Below, in pieces: positions 10,367-21,999 of a stretch of 64,000 nt of DNA; positions within the stretch are counted from its first letter, which is position 1, and each line of letters opens with the position of its first letter. The stretch lies in the NCBI GenBank assembly GCA_021234155.1, contig JAJEKV010000006.1, positions 13,964,902-14,028,901 of the forward strand, in the 5' to 3' direction. The stretch is from Isoetes taiwanensis. Its lineage: Eukaryota > Streptophyta > Lycopodiopsida > Isoetales > Isoetaceae. The position numbers and the translations under genes are program-made. The notes below the pieces were generated by a model. The model was not told the DNA's origin. It saw only the letters and a list, made by a program, of their open reading frames with translations, and did no database searches.

Positions 10367-11459
10367 ATGGGAGTTCAAAAGACTTAACCGCCAGTGGTGG
10401 CAATGTCAATCTGGGCCGTCTCTTGTTCACCCAGTACATGAGGAAGAGGATCAAAATACAACCAGCCAGAGTGGCCACTTGACCACCTCAATGCCCATCT
10501 CAAATTCAAGTCTGAAACCCACACTAGAAACATCCAATGGTTCCTGCAAGCAAAGTTTGAGTTCAACATGGATTAGCATCATATACATAAAAACGATTGT
10601 ATGATGAATGTGTATCCTACGAGGTCACAATGGGCCATAATATATACCAGACTGGGGTCCAGCTTGGTAGAAATGCCCGTAGCGTGTGAACATGTGTCTG
10701 CACACATTGAAAGTCCAAGAAAGTTTTATTATCTTGTTTTAATAAATACAAAATTAATCAATTTAAATAGGATAACCAATTGTAAATTATCCTTGTCCTA
10801 CATGGCATGCTCCTAACACCTTTTTATGATATCCTCTGTCACCTTGAAGCTTGCATACTTGTGGCCATGTTCTCGAGTGGATGACGGCTGTGTATTTTGA
10901 TGAATGATGTGGGTGAAGTGGCTACTTATCTCTTCAAAGTAGAATCGTGAAAACACGATCACTTCCTTCCAAAACATCGGTTCTACCTACAAAATTTGTA
11001 GAATCAAGAGGTCTCTAAGGTACTGTGCATCTCGCCGGTGCTAGTCTATCCAAAATCTGAGTGGAAGCCATATTGATAAAGATATCTGATGTATGGTACT
11101 CACTAGTGTGGTAGAGGAAGAAGCCTCTAGCTCTATCTCTATGCCATGCCTCACTACCATAAAGTAATACATTTGGTGGGGATGGAGACTTGAACCTATG
11201 GTATGGACGACACCAATCCTCTCATCCCTAGCTCCACAGTTGGATCATCATATCTCTATTACAAGGAAGCACAACAATACCAGGAGTGAACTGCCTACCT
11301 ACTCGCCACCTTCGAAGGGTGAGAGTAAAAAGTACAATTTTGGTAGCGGCTAGAACCTTTCCTCCTCTTCCTTCTCTTGTTCATGTTTAAGTTCCTGTCC
11401 CTATTCCCTATCCCTTGCATCCTCCTCCATATATCTAAGAGAGTCGTTCACATTCCGAC
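10367..11459 (-). repeat. Right arm of the ~1.1 kb inverted repeat
   Basis: This is the reverse-complement partner of 298-1462. The inner boundary abuts the LTR fossil and the outer boundary is 'cattccgac' at 11451-11459. The same decayed frame (SGHSGWLYFDPLPHVLGEQ) can be read in both arms, on opposite strands. Confidence 0.8.
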
Positions 11460-12223
11460 ATACTGCACCTCGTTTAGAATATGTAGCACAATAACCAGTT
11501 TTAATCTGGGCAATTTGGAAGTCCCCTCACGTTTTGAAATTACCGTTGACTCAAAGAAAGAAATCGAGTTGGAGCCAAAGGAATGAGGATCCATCTCCAT
11601 TATGGCATGCATTGTTTTCCTTTGACATATCATAATTCAAAGGCCGCAGACCACTATTGTGTCTATAAGATCTGTGTGATCCTTTATACTATGTAATCGT
11701 CTTTAGTCTAATTCTGGTAGCAATGGAAACACAATTGTTTTTACTTTGACCAATCTGGCTTCATTAACTTTGACAAATTGAAGCTCAATTTCACGTGTTC
11801 TCACCTTAAATTCTGGAAGAGTTTAGTCATCATCTAGTGAATATGGGCTTGCACTTTTCTCTACACCATGCACGATGCATCCTTCTTGTGTCCAATTCCC
11901 TTAAGAGACATCTGCATGTACCATCTATGGTATGTGCGTTGCTCTTGAGACTCTTGAGATCCCCCCTCCCCCCGCAAAGCTCTTTTTTTTTCCCCTGAGT
12001 CTGTTGCTGCTTTTGAGTCTATCTCTCCATCTTTACTGCCAAGTAAAGACTTGATTGAATTAATGAAGAAACACCCCACTCCCCACCCCCCTTCCCCCAA
12101 CCCCAAACCCTGCCTTGCTATAAAATGAACTTTTTCGGATCCAAGTATGCTATAGCATGTGCTTTAAATAAAGATTTGATTTAGTGATGAAGTAATACCA
12201 CTCCAACATCCCCCCTCCTCCCC
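11460..12223. other. Intergenic, low-complexity C/T tracts
   Basis: No gene is seen. Pyrimidine-rich tracts (around 11960-12000 and 12070-12110) precede the LINE tail. Confidence 0.5.
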
Positions 12224-14478
12224 TTTTTTTTTTGAGGGCAAGGTTGGTTTTGTATTGCATCTAAAAAAGATACATCGGATGGTATATCTTAAGAGACATA
12301 CCTAATAAATCTAAGATAATAGACCAAAATTCATGATCCTTATATACTGGATTCATGAAGCAAGCCTAAAGTCATGGTCCTTATAAAATGGATCCATGAA
12401 CCAGATTAATAACCAGATTAATATACTGTTTATATAGAACAAGAGAAGTTTTGGACAGAAAAACCTGCTTAAAACCTTTTATCCACATCATTCTTCATAG
12501 TCCTATTGCCAAATATGGTGAGGAGAGTGTCCAGCACACGTCTGAAAATTGGTGAAGTCTAAGAGGAGCAGCACATGTGCTTCTCTTTTCTGCTGCCATT
12601 TATGATAGAGATTTGTGAAAAATGGCTTAAGGCTGTTATATCTCCATACCTCTCCTCGTTTCAGAACTTTCTTGATAGCCTTGGCATGTATTACCTCATG
12701 CTTAAGCTGGATAAGTATCTCTTCAAGTTCAGTCCTAGACAGTTGGGATTCTTCATCATCCGAATTCCCTGCTACTCCCATTGCACACGATCCATGCTAC
12801 CAACTCTATTGAGTCTCCTCTGTGCATCTGTGCAAAACATCATCAGAGATTATTAGATTGGTTAGATAAAACTCATGCAAGCCATAGAATTTCCCCAAAG
12901 TATTCCAGGCTGGGTCATATTTCTTTCCTTTTAGCATTTTGTGTGCTATGGCAGTAATTTGTATGATATCAATAAAAGCATGTTTTAGCCATATGATCGA
13001 AGGGGATTGTTTGTTAATGACTGCTCTGTTTCTACGTAGCCAGATCACCTAACAGCTCAGAGTTCTTGTGGTGTTTTCCATTTTATTCTTTGTGTCCCAG
13101 AAACTTATCAAATTTAGATCTGTGGGAGCTCCTTTCTTTATCTGGGAGGACCAGCTCCAGAATTCTATCAGCCATGAACATGTAAACACATGGTTTGAAG
13201 TTTCCACTTCACCACATTGAGGACATAGACTGAAAATTGTCTTATCATATTTAGCCCTTTTCTGATTTGTAGGCAAACTCTGAAGTACTGCAATCCATCT
13301 GAAAGTTTTAATTTTATTGGCAGTATAACAAGTCCATCCTTCTGCACATATTTCTGCCAGCTTTTCCTCATCACATTGCCATAAAGGTCCTGCTCTAGAT
13401 GGTTTCTTTTATATAAGAGCCTTGTATATTTCTTTAACAGAATACCTCTCCTTATTATTTAGTGCCACATGCTTGAATTATTGCTCAATTCCTCATATTC
13501 TCCAATTCTGCTCATAACCAAATTGTATATATCCTTATCCAGATCTGATCCCTTTGTTTTACCTGCAATTTCCTCCCAAAGTCATCCATCTGTCTTGAAC
13601 TCGTAAGTCCTCAATTCTCCTAATCTCATTCTTGTGCCATTGCATATATTTCTGAGGATGTTCCAAAGCTAGGCATCCTACATTAGCTGGTGCAAGATCA
13701 GGGTGCCAGAAAAAATGCATATCCTTACTTGTGGCATCTATGTTGGGAGGTCTATAACATAAAGCTGCATTATTCCAAGCTTCCAACATTCTCTTGAGGA
13801 TATTTGATGTACCTGGGCATGGTGTGAATTGAAAGAAGGCCGAGTCAGGTAATTGATGCTTAAGGGTATGGCTTCCTACAGGTAGTGATTCCTGTATCCA
13901 AAATTTCACTAACTGTAAAGCTGGGGATGGCCTAACAGCATGGATTTCTCTCCATATCATTTTTGCTGCAAGAGCTTGGGCTTGAATGAATATGTCCTTG
14001 CATCCTAGCCCCCCTCCCCCCTTTTGGATTTAATTAGATCTGTCCAAACAACTTTGTGGGACCCTTGCCAAATAAATTTCCTTATTGCTGCCTATTCTTG
14101 TCACCTACAATTGCTGACGAAAAGTAAACATGTGTACTACTTATTACTGCATTTGCAATTTCTACTCTTCTTGCCAAAGATAGGGAGGAGGAGTACATAG
14201 ACAACTTCTTCTTAATTCTTGTCACAATTGGTTCCCATAGACCCTGCAGGGAATTGTTGATTGACAAAGGAATACCCAGTATACTTGTAGCAGACTTGCA
14301 ATTTAATACTTTGGTTCCTTGTAACATGGTATCCTGGGAGTCATAAATGATTGCACTTTTTTGCTTATTCAGCATAATTCCTGCAGCAGTACCAAACCTG
14401 TCCATTGCCACCAAAAAACTTTCTAGGCTCTGATCCTCTTTTTCCAAGAAGACAAAGGTGTCATCTGCATATTGCATC

Positions 14479-14939
14479 CCCGGGGGGTGCACCTCTATAT
14501 ATGGACAGATGGCATCTGCGTTCGAGGGGTCATAGAAAAACCCCTGTATACGTCTTTTTGGAGTAGAAAAACCCATACCATACGGTTTTTCGAACTAACA
14601 TACAATATAGACCCTATCCGTAGATTTACGATTGATTGTGCCAAATTATATAATCCCTTTCCGACTTTGTACCTTTTGTGAAGACCCTTTGTGCCAAATT
14701 ATATAATCCCTTTCCAACTTTTGTACCTTTTGTGTACCTTTTGTGCCAAATTATACAATCCCTTTCCGACTTTGTACCTTTTTCCGTCAAATGGATCAGC
14801 TCCCCAAATCGATCATCTACGGAATCTCTCCTTCCCGCCCGTATGAGCTCCCGACCGTATACCTACGACCAAGGCAATAAAAAACCCCTAAAAGTTCACT
14901 CAGTTGGTACGTACGTGACCATTGAGTGAACCCCCCTTG
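14479..14939. mobile_element. hAT-like non-autonomous DNA element (461 bp)
   Basis: The element interrupts the LINE reverse transcriptase. The 8-bp sequence 'attgcatc' lies on both sides (14471-14478 and 14940-14947) and occurs once in the related LINE, so it is a target duplication. The ends are inverted: left 'cccggggggtgcac', right complement 'caaggggggttcac'. An 8-bp duplication and a C-A-GGGG-like end fit the hAT superfamily. There is no transposase. Inside are three tandem copies of a ~48-bp unit and a near-palindromic 36 bases at the right end. Confidence 0.75.
14637..14783. repeat. Tandem repeat, three copies of ~48 bp
   Basis: 'gtgccaaattata' followed by 'aatccctttcc' and 'actttgtacctttt' occurs at about 14640, 14690 and 14741, nested in the hAT-like element. 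Confidence 0.8.
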
Positions 14940-16021
14940 ATTGCATCATAGTGAAGAATCCATTCCTTTCTGGAAGTTCCAAACTTTTGATCTCCCCATC
15001 CCTTTGCATTTGCATTGCCTTTCTAGTAACCATTTCAGCAACTATTAGGAATAAGTATGGTGCCAAACGGCACCCCTGTCTAACTCCCTTTGGCACTTAG
15101 ATACCTTGGTTGGTGTGCCATTAATAATTAAAGCTGATGAAGAGTTAACATTAAAACTCCATACTTTTTGATAGACACTGCTGGAAAGTCCAATATGAGC
15201 CATTGCTTTTTCTAGACACTGCCAACTTATTGTATCATAAGCACGCTTAAAGTCTAGTTTGAGCAGCATGCAGTTTTGTCCCGACCTCTTGTTCCAATGT
15301 AGACCTTCTGCAGCCCCTATATAGTTCTCCAATATGTTCCTGTGAGATAGGAAGGCTGATTGACAAGGGTTTATGGTTGAATGTAAAATCATTTTAGCCT
15401 GTTTGCCAGAATCTTTGCCAGGATCTTATAGCTTGTATTTGTCAATGAAATTGGTCTCCAGTCTCCTATGTTTATTGTCCACTTTTGGGTGATATGGCCA
15501 GCATTGATAGCTGGATTGAGTCTGGAAGCCTTCCAGGCACCTTGAAAGAAGGTAACTAAGTCTTCTTTCATAATCTCCCAGAATTCCACATAGAACTTAG
15601 GCTGGAATCCATCTGGCCCAGGGCTTTTCCCTGTTGCCATTGATTTAAGAGTCTCCCAGATTTCTTTTTCTTGAGGAATTGTTGTTATCTCCTCATCTTT
15701 AATTTCTTCTTTTGCTTTGGGGATATTCTGGAAGAAACCATCAATGACCTGCTCCTCTACTTCGTAAGTCTCAAACATTTTCTTATACTCTTGTTGAAAA
15801 AATTCTTCTATATCCCTTTGATTCTCAATAATTCTCCCCTGTCCATCATTAACCTTAACAATACCATTGTTGAGAATTCTACTTTTGGCTGTTCTAAAGA
15901 AAAATGATGAGCTCCCTTTATCCATACTATTAATGTACTGACATCTGCTTCTTACTGCAAGTGCCTTTGCTTCTTTCTCCTCTATTAATTTCACCTTTTT
16001 GTCTAAGTCCTCCTCTTGTTT

Positions 16022-17020
16022 CTATATCTGTTCATTGTCTTTGTCAAGAAAGAGTTTTTTCCCGATTTCACTTATTTGTATGTAGATGTCATGTTTTTCC
16101 TTTTTCTTCTTCCTAAACCATTCTCTTCCCCATCTTTTTATCCATCCCTTAACCATTCCCAGCCTCAATGTGAAAGCCTTCATCGATTCAGTTTTTGGTA
16201 AGGGAGGAAAGGAGCTGTAAAAAGCCTTATATTCCTCACAGAAAGCTTTGCAATTCAGCAACTCTGTGTTGAACTTAAATGGGATATTCTGACCACCTTT
16301 TATTGCAGCCACTTTATCCTCCATGAATTGTGGGAAATGATCTGAAATTGAATTTCTTGTGTCCCCAGTGACCACCATTGTATCCCATGTAGTCAAGGAT
16401 TTATTGCAAATGTAGTATCTGTCCAGGAGACAGTAAGTTCTTTGCTCCCCTTTTCTTTTATTGCTCCAAGAGAATGCTTCTGATGATGATGGAGGGATGT
16501 AAGTGAAATTTGTCATTAGCAGATCCGATACAACTTTCTCTTTTTTTTTTGACATATTTAATTTCTTCCCCAATTTTTTATCCCAGGCTGGTGTATTATT
16601 GAAGTCTCCTACTATCAAGTAATTATCCATTTGGTTACCATCAATCCATTGTTTTATCTGTACCCATTGATCTGCCCTCTCTCCTGGCTCTGTGGATGCA
16701 TAGACATTAATTATGCCTATTTTCTCAGCCCCTTTTTATAGAACTGCTACAGTCCATCTACCTGAGCTATGTATGAATTTTTGGCTGCACATGAATCCCT
16801 TCCATACCATGCAAATTCCCCCTTTAGTTCCATCAGCAGGGGCATAGATTGAGTCACCATTTGGTATAATCCAAGACCCCAAATGCTGAGTTTCAAAACT
16901 CGAAAGTCTATGTTCTTGTAAAAGTATAATATTCGCTTTCATCTCCCTAAGAGCTATGAGAGCTCTCTTTCTTTTAAGAGGGCCCTTTATCCCCCTCATA
17001 TTCCATGTTACCACCTTCAT
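16022..17020 (-). pseudogene. LINE ORF2, AP-like endonuclease domain
   Basis: It starts MKVVTWNMRGIKG (the N-W-N-x-R-G entry of plant L1 endonucleases), continues with ANIILLQEHRLSS (catalytic Glu) and GDFNNTP (Asp-x-Asn), and ends with SISDHFPQF (the S-D-H motif). A stop and a short gap separate 16736 from 16630. The domain nicks target DNA at T-rich sites to prime reverse transcription. Confidence 0.8.
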
Positions 17021-17057
17021 TATGCTGGATATTTAATTTTTGCCTGGGGCCTTAAGT

Positions 17058-19112
17058 TTAAGGCCGGGCTGTTGGAGGAGAAGTGGACTTTTTTGTTGCT
17101 TTTTTTTTTACCATTGGAGTACAAAACTCCTCCTGCTCATCATTTTGTTTGGCTCTAATCCCTTCTTTGTTAATATCTTTTGGACTTATTGGGTTTGAAC
17201 CCAGGCCATTTGATATATTAGGCAGCACTACCTGGCCATCTAGACTGATTAGTCCACTGGATTGCTCCAGTCCTAGGCTAGATGGTGTTATAGGCCTGTG
17301 CTCAGTTTTGTCTACTTCACCCTGGCCTCTTTGCAGAGGGTTGATAGGGGATGTGGTAGGACAAACTATGTTTGAGACTTCCTCCAATGGTAAGTCTGAT
17401 CTGGATTTGTCAGACTCAATAGGTAGATCCTCCATTGGTAAATCCTCCATTGGGGATCTTGAAGTACCATTCAGATTATTTGCTGGGGTTGAGAATTCAG
17501 AAGGGGTTGCAGGAACCCTTTCTCTTTTTTCAATTTCCTGTTCCCTCTCCGTCATATCTAACAAGATGTCACACATCTCTGGACTATCCACACTCCCTTT
17601 AACAAAAGAGTACCTCCTATGGAGATATCCGAGTCAGAGGACTCGGGATATTCATTGACTGGAGGAAGGTCTGATTCTTTGATGGTCAAGGTGTTTTTCC
17701 TTAGCTGATGTGCTGGGGTCACCACTATTTCATGTTGATCCGAGGTAATCACATTTTTACCTTTATCCCTTTTTGGATCCTGATTAGTAGGACTTACTAA
17801 GTCTTTGGATTTCTCCAATCCTTGGCCTACTGGATTATTTAAGACTTTGATTTGGCTGGCCAAATTTGAATTTTGTTTTTTTACCTTCCACTGTTTCCTG
17901 ATATTCTTCTCCTTGATCATGTTTTGCTGCTTCTCCATATCATGCTTCCTTGCTTTTTCCTTCCTTGCTTTTTTATATGCACTTCCATTTTTGTTTTTTC
18001 TTCCTTTCCTGGCAGCTGGAGTCCATGTTTCTTCCCTGTACGTCATCCCACCCGAATTTCCAGATTTTTCTTTGGCCTGTTGTACATAATATCCATCCTG
18101 GAATTTCCTGGGATTGGTCTTAGAATTATCCAATATCACTTGTTTGAATCTCTTACAGACTCCACCTCCGTGGAGCCTTAATCCACATATGTTACATGGA
18201 TTTGGGAGGCCTTGCCAATTAATTTTCAGGTTTTTGTCCTTCCCAAAGAAATCTTGGTATTTGACTGAGGTTGGGATCGGGTTCAAGATATTTAATTGGA
18301 TCCATACTTTGGGTGCTCTCTCAAGTACCGCTTCCCATCCTATGTATTCACCAATTGAGGAGAATAACTTCCTAAAGATGTCCTCATGCCAATATATTGG
18401 GCTTAGGCCTTGAACTGAGCAAGAGGTCGGGTGATAGAGTTCTGTAAGATTTTGTGGGTCAAATTTTGCCTTCTATTTTTGGAAGTAGAACTGAGTATTA
18501 GCTCTAAAGATCGTTCCTTTGTTGAGGAGGAATTGGACAGATTGTTCATTTCCACATTCCACCATAAAGAATGGAAAATCCAACCAATACAGCCCTGTTA
18601 CACTGCTCTGGATTCAAGCTGTTTTAATCTATCGGGAACAAAAACATGCTGAAGGAAAGGAATACCTCTGAATTCATGTCTGCTTCTCCGTTTGATTTTG
18701 TCTAGTTGGTTCCTCTGTTCAGCATTGATCTCATCCAGTATTGGCTGTGCCAGATGGGTTTGCATTTGAATAGGAGAGATCGATTGTGATCTCGTCATCC
18801 GATTCCCTCCCGCCATGCTTGGAATCAACCAGTCTCCACAGGTAAAGAAGGTTTTTTATTCTTGTCTATTTCGTTTATCCCTTTTCCTGTTATGCACCGT
18901 ACCATTTCAATTATTTGAATTTTTTTCGGATGTGACATCTGACCGAAATACATCAGCAATTGGTTCTCAATGTCCTTATCCCTGTCACCTATTCCTGCTT
19001 TCCCTTGTTTCTCTGCTCCCTGTCCATCATCTGTCACCTTTCCAATCTGATTCCTATTCCCAAGAACTGTGTTTCCCAATTGGCCTGCTGTTGGCCCTAC
19101 CATTGTATCCAA
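17058..19112 (-). pseudogene. LINE ORF1 (DUF4283-like plus zinc knuckle)
   Basis: Reading from about 19112, an acidic/polar start is interrupted by a stop near 18825. Then comes a region with KFDPQNLTELYHPT and GLSPIYWHED, typical of plant LINE ORF1, and then a zinc-knuckle-like CNICGLRLHGGGVC near 18180. A long Lys/Arg-rich tail follows (17558-18100), and an acidic Ser/Pro/Glu segment at 17058-17591. At least two stops and a frame change occur. The protein would coat the LINE RNA. It lies directly upstream of ORF2, as usual. Confidence 0.75.
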
Positions 19113-19693
19113 CCAAGTTACACTTACCTGACCTCAGTCGCACCTCAGTCGCGTGCGCCAAACCTAGCGCCATTCTCCCGCCTCTCCCCTCCTCCAAGAT
19201 TCTTCAAGATCACAATGTGAATCAAATTCTATTGAACTGAGCAGGCAGATTTTCTTCTATGATATCCTGCTCCCTTGTGTCCTTTGATTTTGACAAGATA
19301 TATGCAATGTGATGGAAGATCTACTTTGACATTACTGCTTTCGATAGTTCGTATTCTTCATGCGAGAATGATTATTCTAGCACCCTGTATCAGCCACGCC
19401 CAATAACTAATTGTTTTTAAGCACAATTTCATTAAAATAAGAAATTTTGGGAATTAGAGATGAAATTGTTTTTTAGTCTTTTTATGGCCAGTTTTTGAGC
19501 TATTGTGGACATCACTATGTGAAGTCATGCATAAAGTGTCATTATTTGGCGCCATTAAGAATATAACAATGCAGAAAATGGAGCTAAAAGCAAGCTTAAT
19601 TTAAAATAAAGAGATTTGCATATCCCTAGACAAGTAGTGACACAATTAATCCATCATTTCGATAAGTTTACGCACAAAAGTATTATTTTACAT

Positions 19694-21988
19694 TTAAGAA
19701 ATATATAATTCACAAATCTGCTCTATGAGAGGACTTAGTTTTCTCAGTAGGATCAAGTTCTCCAGTGATAGTAACAGGGTTAGATGACCCACTACTACCC
19801 ATAGGATCAAATCAAATGGGGCGGTCAAACCTACTAGGAATGACATGCAGGTACTGCTATCTAGCCAGTTCATATTTGAAAACAATGCAAAACCTTTTAT
19901 AGATCAATGCAACTCTGCCAAATGCATCACAGGAGAAGAATCAAAGACTCATATTCCTAGCAATACCAGCTTTTGCACAAGAAAAGAAGTTGTTGTAGGA
20001 CCCAACTGACTCTTCATGATTATATCCCCAGGCATATCTTGCCAGCTGCATCTGAATCTCTCTACCTGCTTATTCTCTATTTTGAGCAGGAACTAGTGGC
20101 AGTTGTTAAGGATCAGAGGCAAATGGGAATCTGAAGTCGATGTCTTTGATTGGATCAGCGGCAGTGGATTGGATTTTTATGACATATCCAAGTGCATGCA
20201 GGTGTCTCTTGAATCCCATGTTGGAGGCAGATTCGTCCTCATATACCTTGGACCTGGAGTCTAGGTTACTTAACACTGAGGAGAACATAAATTTATGTTC
20301 TGGTCTTGCAAAACACACTATCCAGAAAGATCCAGCTATGGTGTTCTTCACATCAGTATTAAAGAGATTGGATGGTATAGGTGCATCTCACATTGCATTT
20401 ATACTCCTAAGGATACTAGTAGTGCACACAATCAGTCGGCTTCACTTCACAACAAAAGTCTTCAGTATCCTCTCTTTGCAAGACCTTATTTCTTATCAAC
20501 CTGGCCAAAACTAGCGGTATGTTCCTTCCTTGGCCACACCTTCTATCAAATATTTGTTATGCAGTGTTCTTAGACCACTTAAACTGTCACCATCAAAGCT
20601 AAGCATAGTGGAACTGAAATCTTTGAAGGAGGTATACTTCTTTGAAAAAATCTCTTTCATATAATCGAAGATCTCCTTCCTCAAGTATCCAATTGTCTTC
20701 AGTGTCTTTGCTCTTGTCTTGAAGAAGTGGTCACCTATGTAATCACTTGAGACCTTGATGTAAGTCTTCTCATCCAGCACCTCCTAGAACAAAACCCTAC
20801 ATCTTCATACCTTAGGCCTCTGATGTACCTTAGATAGGTCTAACTAAAATAGTCGATGTCTTTGGCCCAGGTGCAGACTATGATCTGGCCTCTATTATCT
20901 TTGAGCTTGCTACCTTTCCATAAATTTCACAACGATAGGGACTGCTTAAAGATATCATTAGGCATGAAGACCTACTGATTAAAGTCTTTTAGTTGCTTAC
21001 CATACATGGTAACTTCAGCCAGAGAGAAATAACGTTGAAGATAAGAAAAATCATTAGTTAGTGAAGGAAATGGCACTGCTTTACTATTTCTAAGTTAAAA
21101 TGTCGAAATAAGAACCTAAAGTAAAGAATACTGATGTTGAAATTGTGCTTGATGCTATTTCAATTTAAATGGCGCCATAACACCAGTTAAAAGCAATAAC
21201 ATCAATAGAAGAATCTAAAGTAAAACAACTGAAGGGAACCTAATATAAAGCCAACTCAGCTTCAAATGGTGCCATGGCGCCATGTGAAGTAGATTATATA
21301 CCTTATATGGCTCTGACCGTGTTTGTCCACGTCTAGGAGGATCTGACTTGTTGCAGAGCGTATATTGATATCTTAGATGGGTTATCTCATCAATGAAAGG
21401 CTCCTTAAAAATAGCCTTGGCAACGATGTGATTGACTTCATAACTGAGCTGTAGGCATTCTTGCTCGTTGACTATACCAGATACAATGTGACAAGTGCAG
21501 AACTCATAAATTCTTAACATCTGCTCTTGGGACTTCGCGTTATCCATTTTTCTGCAAACCAGCTGAGCAGCAAGTACTAAGTGATTGTCCTTCACTATAT
21601 ATTAGTGCATCGCTATAAGATCATCCTCGGTTTTCTAAGGGACCAGTTTCTTAGTGAGACGGTTGAATAGAATCACATTAGCAGGAGTGAAGACTGGATG
21701 AGAATCCCTCTGAAGAGAATCCACCAATGTTTTGACATGTTCTATATTTCTTGGCCTTGATATCAAGTTAGGAGGCCCTTTGTATAAGTCGATCACATTA
21801 ATCCTTTTCGTTAACGTGATGCCCAGATGGAAATTATGGCGATTGTCAAAGATCTTCTTCAAAGTGGTTTTTCCTGTCTTTTTCTCCTCGGACCATTCCA
21901 TCTTTAAGCTCTGTGGCACCTCCAGCGAGTGCTGGACGATCCTCAATGTAAGTTTACGCTCCTTGAAGACTAGTGCCTGCTGCTTCAT
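19694..21988 (-). pseudogene. Decayed gene of unknown family, ParB-like pattern
   Basis: Five or more minus-strand frames line up in order with stops between them. The first (21988-21635) reads LTKRINVIDLYKGPPN, SRPRNIEHVKTLVDSL and then TPANVILFNR. The second (21595-) begins VKDNHLVLAAQLVCRKM. This order ('RP-x-N-x-E-H-V-x-x-L-x-x-S', then strands, then 'D-N/G-H-x-x-x-A-A') resembles the ParB/sulfiredoxin fold, in which the H-x-x-x-A-A motif lies at the nucleotide site. Later parts (20780-20511, 20351-20106, 20100-19694) I do not recognise. No terminal repeats were found. It could be an element-encoded gene or an old host gene; the fold call is an inference. Confidence 0.4.
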
Positions 21989-21999
21989 GGTGTCCCTTC

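Larger units (their letters stand above)
12503..15994 (-). pseudogene. LINE ORF2, reverse transcriptase and C-terminal region
   Basis: The order is: a linker with SMDKGSSSFFF; the finger region with KSPGPDGFQPKFYVEFW and WRPISLTN; LLKLDFKRAYDTISW (first Asp); GVRQGCRLAPYLFLIVAE; and then the catalytic MQ|YADDTFVF, where an inserted element (14479-14939) separates MQ from YADD. After the thumb comes PVGSHTLKHQLPDSAF, a zf-RVT zinc finger (CPQCGEVETSNHVFTC, 13200-13160), and an extra C-terminal domain ending in HKWQQKREAHVLLLL at 12503-12781, shared with the second LINE. Many frame breaks make it non-functional. Confidence 0.85.
12224..19190 (-). mobile_element. L1-type LINE, near full length, broken
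   Basis: On the minus strand the order is ORF1, then ORF2 with endonuclease, reverse transcriptase and C-terminal zinc-binding region, then a 3' end with a 10-base A run (T run at 12224-12233). About 7 kb fits an intact plant L1. A possible target duplication is 'cccctcctcc' near 12212-12221 and 19185-19196, but both lie in pyrimidine-rich sequence and the left copy does not touch the A run, so I do not rely on it; the 5' limit of ~19190 is approximate. Several stops and frameshifts and one inserted element break it. It belongs to the same family as the LINE at 50244-52790. Confidence 0.85.

Noticed and set aside
12206-19196. 'cccctcctcc' as a firm target duplication of the first LINE
   Set aside because: Both copies are in C/T-rich tracts and the left one does not touch the A run.
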